Below, one piece after another: positions 59,790 through 64,000 of a stretch of DNA of 64,000 nt. A program made the translations under genes and the position numbers. This stretch comes from Candidatus Accumulibacter affinis (GTDB lineage Bacteria > Pseudomonadota > Gammaproteobacteria > Burkholderiales > Rhodocyclaceae). The stretch covers positions 248,001 to 312,000 of the forward strand of contig JADJOT010000010.1 in NCBI GenBank assembly GCA_016713625.1. Direction: 5' to 3'. The notes under the pieces are model-generated. The model ran no database searches and was not told the origin of the DNA. It was given only the letters and a program-made list of their open reading frames with translations. Each line of letters starts with the position of its first letter. The first letter of the stretch is position 1.

Positions 59790-59888
59790 TTATGTTGCCG
59801 CCGAAGATATGTGGTGGCGACCTGAAGGCCGACGGCCGATCCTCTGGACCGTCGGGCTGGTGCGCACATAAATTCGAGCGTTTGGCGG

Positions 59889-60894
59889 CTACAGTTGGCT
59901 CATGAAGTCCATGATCGTGCCCGACGTTCTCGCTGATTTCGTCCGCGCGGCGGCTGGCAGGTCGGTGATGTACGCAGGCCAGTGCCTTGGCCTTCATCTC
60001 GAGATCGACCTCGGCATAAACGTGTGTCGTGTCCAAGGAAACGTGACCGAGCCAAACCCGAATGGTATTGATGTCCACTCCCGCACGAAGTAAATGAACA
60101 GCCGTGGTATGCCGGATCGAGTGCGGGCTGATGTGTTTTCCACGCATGGACTCGACCCGCGTGGCCGCCTCCTTGGCGTAGGTCTTCACGATGCGATGTA
60201 CCCCGAAGCGCGTCATCGGGTCACCGGTTCGTCCGTGAAACACCTGATCGTCGGCGCACTTTCCGGCCACAAGCGGTTGCAGCGCAGCTACCGTGACCGC
60301 CCATAGAGGACAGATCCGCCACTTGTTGCCCTTGCCGAGAATGCGTACAGACGGTGACGTTCCCAGGTAAAGGTTGCCCACCCGCAAAGACGCCGCCTCG
60401 TCGGCACGAGCGCCGCTGTTGTAGAGAAAGAGCAGCAGAGCATGGTCTCGCGCCCCCAGCGTCGTGCCACGATTTGGGGCGCGCAACAGTGCCTCGACTT
60501 CGGGCTTGTCGAGATATCCGATGGCGTTCTGGGCGGCCTTCTTGAACGGCACCAAACGAACTTGAGAACACCAATCCAGATGCTCAGGTGAACGCATACC
60601 GACGAAACGAGCCAGCGAGTGAATGGTGCTGAGTCGCTGGTTGCGCGTGACGACGCTGCAACCACGCTCATGCTCGATGTGATCGAGGAATGCCCGCACC
60701 CGATCTGCTGACACGTCATGCACCGCCAGACGCTCGATCGGCACCGTCGCCAAGTTGCTGACGAATGGCAGGAGCAGGGTTAATGTATCCCGGTAGCTTA
60801 CTTGAGTGTTCCTCGCCAGGTTTCTCTCGGCGACCAGATACTCCAGCAGGAAACGCCGTACCCATGGACCGAGAAGGCTTTGATCACGCATCAT
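59889..60894 (-). pseudogene. RIT recombinase C, copy B (frameshift near 59971)
   Basis: Identical in kind to ritC of copy A through all catalytic motifs (HSIRHTTAVHLL, WLGHVSLDTTHVYAEVDLEMKAKALACV). Two bases (GA) are missing near 59971, so the last 30 or so residues are replaced and the frame runs on into tnpC antisense as far as 59308. The catalytic domain is complete, so activity may persist with a changed tail. One residue also differs (IRVWLGH against IRAWLGH). Confidence 0.82.
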
Positions 60895-61838
60895 CGGCCT
60901 CCCGTTCTACCTCGTTCAATGCATACGCCGCGAACCGGGAGCTGGCCTCTTGCAGCAACTCTGATGTCATGTGCAGATAGCGCTGTGTCGAAACGATATT
61001 GGCGTGTCCGAGGTAGGTCGCCAGATGAGGCAGAAGGTATTGGACGTCCTTGCCCGAACGGTACCAGGCCAGGACACGATGAACCGCCGCGGTGTGGCGC
61101 AGATCGTGAAGTCGCGGAGGTCGTAGCTCACCGGGTGGACGGACAATGCCCGCCGCTGATCGTATCCGTTGAAAGCAGGTGATGACTTCCGGGTAAGCCA
61201 GACAACAACCCGTGCGTGTACAAAGAAAGGGGGAGCCCCTGTCCTTTACCATGGGCAGCGTGCTTCGCCTCTCATAGTAGGCCGCCAATGCTGACGCCAG
61301 TTGCGGCCCGATCGGTACCAAGCGAGTCTTGTAGAACTTCGTGTTTCGAACGGTCAGGACTTGCTCGGCAATATCAACGTCAGCCACCGTGAGGCCGATG
61401 GCTTCGCTGATACGAAGTCCAGCGCCGTACAGTACCAGTAGCAAGGTTCGATACGTCATGGCCTGAAGACGGCTCAAGGGCGATCCTACGACGGCGGTCG
61501 AGTCGAGCAGGCGCTGTAGTTCGTCATGCGGTGACATAGGGTGTCTGCGGCGGCGGCAACTTCGGCTTGATTTCTGGCAACGGCGATACCGCCACATAGC
61601 CGCGCGCCAACGCGAAGCGATACAACCCGGCCAACAATCTAAATTTTGTCGTCCAGGAGGCGCTAAGCGCGCCATGGCCGCGTAGAAACGCGCTCACGGC
61701 CTGCTGCGTCACTTCGTGCAAGGGCCGATCACCTGTCTCGCGCGCGAACTGGCGCAGCGCCCGGGCACCGCTGCGGATTTGGACACCCTGGGCTCGCCGG
61801 GTGGCAAGATAAATCGTGATGACATCACTGGTGTTCAT
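60884..61838 (-). pseudogene. RIT recombinase B, copy B (frameshift near 61533)
   Basis: Same two-part arrangement as in copy A: N-terminal part 61524-61838 ending KLPPPQTPYVTA, and catalytic part from PHDELQRLLDST to the stop at 60884. The one-base loss lies at the equivalent position to copy A, although three neighbouring bases differ between copies. Confidence 0.8.
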
Positions 61839-63066
61839 CGCAGACCTCCGAGATCGAAGTCAGCCACTTGGCGTAAAGACCCCAGGTCGACTTTCGTGTA
61901 GGTCATCGTGGCCGAGGCACTGCGATGACCGAGGTGGTCGCCGATCTCCTTGAGTGTCAGCCCGTCGGCGAGCAGCTTCGCTGCGCACGAGTGCCGCAAA
62001 GCATGAGGGCCAAGGTGAGCGGCCTGTATCCCAAGTGCGCGCAGCCGCCGGGTGACGATGTTGTAGAGGGCCGTAGCCTGAATGGGGAATCGCGGCGCCT
62101 GGGTCCGGATAAAGACCTCAGCATGCGACACGTTCGGCCGAACCTCGTGGATGTATCGCCGAAGCGCCTCCGCCACGGAAGGCACGAGCGGTGAGACCTG
62201 GGGTTGGCGGCGCTTCAGTCGCCAGATATGTAAAAGCCCGGCGGCGAGGTCGATCTGGTCAAGCCGAAGCGATGCAACCTCGCCTCGCCGAAGGCCGAGT
62301 CAGCCAATAGAAGCAGGATCGCGCGGTCGCGAATGTCGCCCTCGCTATCGCTGCTGGCGGTGGCGACCACGCGCCTTACATCCTCCCAGCTCAAAGCGTA
62401 CGGCAACGACTCCAGCGCATATCGCCGATTTCCTGGGATCGAACCAGCCAGAATAGGGCTGCACGCGCCGGTACTGGCGGCGTGACGAAGGAACACCCGC
62501 AGCATCTTGGCGATTCCTCCGGCAGAGATCCGAGACCACCGCTTTGCACCGTAATTGACGAAGTACGCATCGATATCTTGTGGCTGGAGCGTTGCCAGGT
62601 TACGGTCGGTGTCGCTGCACCAGCACAGAAACTTCAAGGCGCGGTACCGCCATTGCTCAATCGTGCAGGGCGTCAGACCGCGTTCGTCGCGCATCCAGGC
62701 AACGAAGTGCTCAAGGGCCGGCCCGAACGGGACCGACTCCTCGGGCTGCGGCCACCAGCCCAGGTATTTCAACCAGGGTCGCGCGAAACATACGCATGTA
62801 GCGGCCGTCGTTGGTGCCAGCCCATGACTGGTTGGCGAAACTCGTCCGTGGACGATTTCATGCAACCGGGACGCATTGACACTCCCGAAGTCGCTGGGTG
62901 ACATGTGTTCAGCAACCCACAAAATCGATCGCGCCCGCAGACGTAGAGAATCTCGCGTGCCACCCTGAGCAGTACAGTGCTGAAGGTAGCGATTGCGTTC
63001 ATCTGCCAACGGGCCATCGCGATGGTGGGCAAGTGCGCGATCTGTACTAACAAGAGTTTCGAACAT
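61835..63066 (-). pseudogene. RIT recombinase A, copy B (frameshift near 62298)
   Basis: The N-terminal two thirds are in frame from ATG 63066 (MFETLVSTDRA through HEIVHGRVSPTSHGLAPTTAATCVCFARPWLKYLGWW). A missing T near 62298 (GGCTGACTCGG where copy A has GGCTGTACTCGG) shifts the frame before the catalytic Arg. The C-terminal part is intact in another frame (HALRHSCAAKLLADGLTLKEIGDHLGHRSASATMTYTKVDL) to the stop at 61835. Confidence 0.8.
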
Positions 63067-63192
63067 GACAGTCCTTTGAGGTTGAAAGGGACTGTCAGCA
63101 AGGACCTCCAGTTATGTGCTGTCAAATGCTCAAGAACAGGCTGGATGCTGGGGCTTCTGGACTGGTGTCACATATCTTCGGCGGCAACATAA

Positions 63193-63224
63193 CCGGCATT
63201 ATGTTGTGCAAAACATAATGCCGG
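63193..63224. repeat. 32-bp palindrome at one RIT end, copy B
   Basis: Same arms as in copy A (CCGGCATTATGTT / AACATAATGCCGG) around the centre GTGCAA, the reverse complement of the copy A centre. It lies between the terminal repeat near ritA and the resumed tnpC. Confidence 0.7.
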
Positions 63225-63807
63225 CTATCAGGTGCTGTTTCGGGGCGAGGTGATCGAACTCGCCTGTATGGCCCACGCCCGGCGGAAGTTCTTCGACCTC
63301 CATCAAGCGAATGGGAGCCCCGTCGCGGCCGAGGCCCTGCGCCGCATCGGCGAGTTGTATGCCATTGAGGCCGCAGCGAAGGGGAAGACGGTAGAGGAGC
63401 GCGCCCGACGACGAAAGGAAACCAGTCAGCCGCTGCTCGAAGCCCTGCACCTGTGGCTCCAGAACACCCGCCGATCGGTGGCCGACGGCGGCGCACTGGC
63501 CAAGGCGATCGACTACAGCCTGCGACGCTGGCCGGCCTTTGCCCGGTACGCCACCAACGGCTTCTACCCGATCGACAACAACCCGGTCGAGAATGCCATT
63601 CGTCCGATCGCCATCGGGAAGAAAAATTGGCTGTTCGCCGGTTCCGAGGCGGCAGGCCAACGCGCCGCGGCGATTCAGTCGCTGCTCGAAACTGCGCGCG
63701 CGAACGGCATCGAGCCCATGGCCTGGCTGACCGACACCCTCGAGAAACTCCCCTCCTGGCCGAACCGCCGCATCGACGAGCTCCTGCCGCTCAAAAAGCC
63801 AGTCTGA
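63221..63807 (+). pseudogene. IS66 TnpC, C-terminal part (copy B)
   Basis: Resumes after the RIT palindrome as GYQVLFRGEVIELACMAHARRKFFDLH and runs uninterrupted to LPLKKPV at 63807, with the catalytic block DNNPVENAIRPIAIGKKNWLFAGS. Identical in protein sequence to the copy A segment. Confidence 0.88.
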
Positions 63808-63845
63808 TTGTGCGCGCCCAGGGGTGGGTGCGCTGAACGCTTACG

Positions 63846-64000
63846 GTTCAGAACGGCCAGGAGCCTGACGACTGGAAGCCCATGAACACCGTGGGTCAAG
63901 GTGTGAAGGAAATTCGGATTCGTGACGCAGCCGGGACGTTCCTGGTCATCTACGTCGCCAAGTTCGCTGATGCCGTCTATGTGCTTCACTGCTTCCAGAA
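63846..64000 (+). pseudogene. HigB/RelE-type toxin fragment, 5' end lost at IS66 end, 3' end off window
   Basis: 51 codons open to the right edge: VQNGQEPDDWKPMNTVGQGVKEIRIRDAAGTFLVIYVAKFADAVYVLHCFQ. This is the central and C-terminal part of Gp49/HigB-like toxins (phage-derived RelE superfamily). About 20-25 N-terminal residues are missing where the IS66-type element ends. An antitoxin would be expected just beyond the window. Confidence 0.78.

Larger units (their letters stand above)
59790..63224 (-). mobile_element. RIT element, copy B
   Basis: Same insertion point and structure as copy A in opposite orientation. Terminal repeats 59786-59813 and 63169-63196; the extra palindrome is at 63193-63224. 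Recombinase genes run on the minus strand. The identical insertion point in tnpC shows that the IS66-RIT composite moved as a unit rather than by two RIT insertions. Confidence 0.85.
57980..63844 (+). mobile_element. IS66-type element carrying a RIT element in tnpC, copy B
   Basis: 5865 bp, inverted copy of 49776-55644. Ends GTAAGCGTCCGGCCC (57980) and, reversed, GTAAGCGTTCAGCGC (63844). Left flank ACACTATC and right flank GGTTCAGA do not form a target duplication, nor do they pair with the flanks of copy A. The two copies differ only at scattered single bases. Confidence 0.88.

Noticed and set aside
59308..59888. ritC copy B as a genuine 528-residue fused recombinase
   Set aside because: The extra 190 residues are antisense tnpC and arise from a two-base loss relative to copy A. 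The matching stop is at 59889.

Overview
The window is a high-GC chromosomal segment of a betaproteobacterium. Gene order (pilG-pilH-pilI-pilJ-chpA beside rubredoxin and thiD-thiE-hemL, then dsbD-cutA and exosortase-A-associated hydrolases) suggests the Rhodocyclales, perhaps Candidatus Accumulibacter or a relative. This placement is inference from gene content; no rRNA or marker gene is present.

The left part (1-26 kb) is ordinary chromosome. It holds the Chp twitching-motility chemosensory operon (minus strand, chpA running off the left edge), rubredoxin, a thiD-thiE-hemL-sugE operon, a CorA transporter, two tandem Kup potassium transporters, a secreted beta-helix protein, and dsbD-cutA. 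A minus-strand run of acyl carrier protein, two exosortase-A-type hydrolases, a CrtC-like lipocalin protein and a GNAT protein follows, probably for surface polysaccharide or lipid modification.

From 26 to 35 kb lies a decayed zone. A malonate decarboxylase operon is reduced to mdcC (start codon removed by an ISKra4-type element), mdcD, mdcG and a chimeric mdcB-mdcH ORF. Next come a truncated transposase, a DUF2442-HTH protein, a parD antitoxin with a stub of parE, and a HigB-like toxin split by an ISAzo13-type element, with its HigA-like antitoxin intact.

From 35.5 to 49.8 kb is a defence operon: a SNF2-type helicase with DUF3883 (carrying an in-frame amber codon), a DUF262 protein, a HEPN protein, a DUF1156 DNA methylase, an MntA/HepT pair and a DUF499 ATPase. 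It resembles the helicase-methylase-ATPase arrangement I recall being called Hma, with two toxin-like modules nested in it. The methylase ORF is remarkable: it carries in frame both a REP-like palindrome and a complete REP-associated tyrosine transposase (RAYT) bounded by inverted REP hairpins. The ATPase is split by an IS1380-type element and its end is cut off by an IS66-type element.

From 49.8 to 63.8 kb is a giant inverted repeat: two 5.9-kb copies of an IS66-type element, each with a three-recombinase RIT element inserted at the same point in tnpC. Between them lie remnants of a Gabija-like operon (OLD/TOPRIM nuclease plus UvrD helicase), itself hit by a second ISAzo13 copy. The right edge enters another HigB-like toxin.

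Single-base frameshifts are frequent, many in homopolymers, and mostly at different places in the duplicate copies. Both real decay and long-read assembly error are possible, so each broken gene should be read with that caution.
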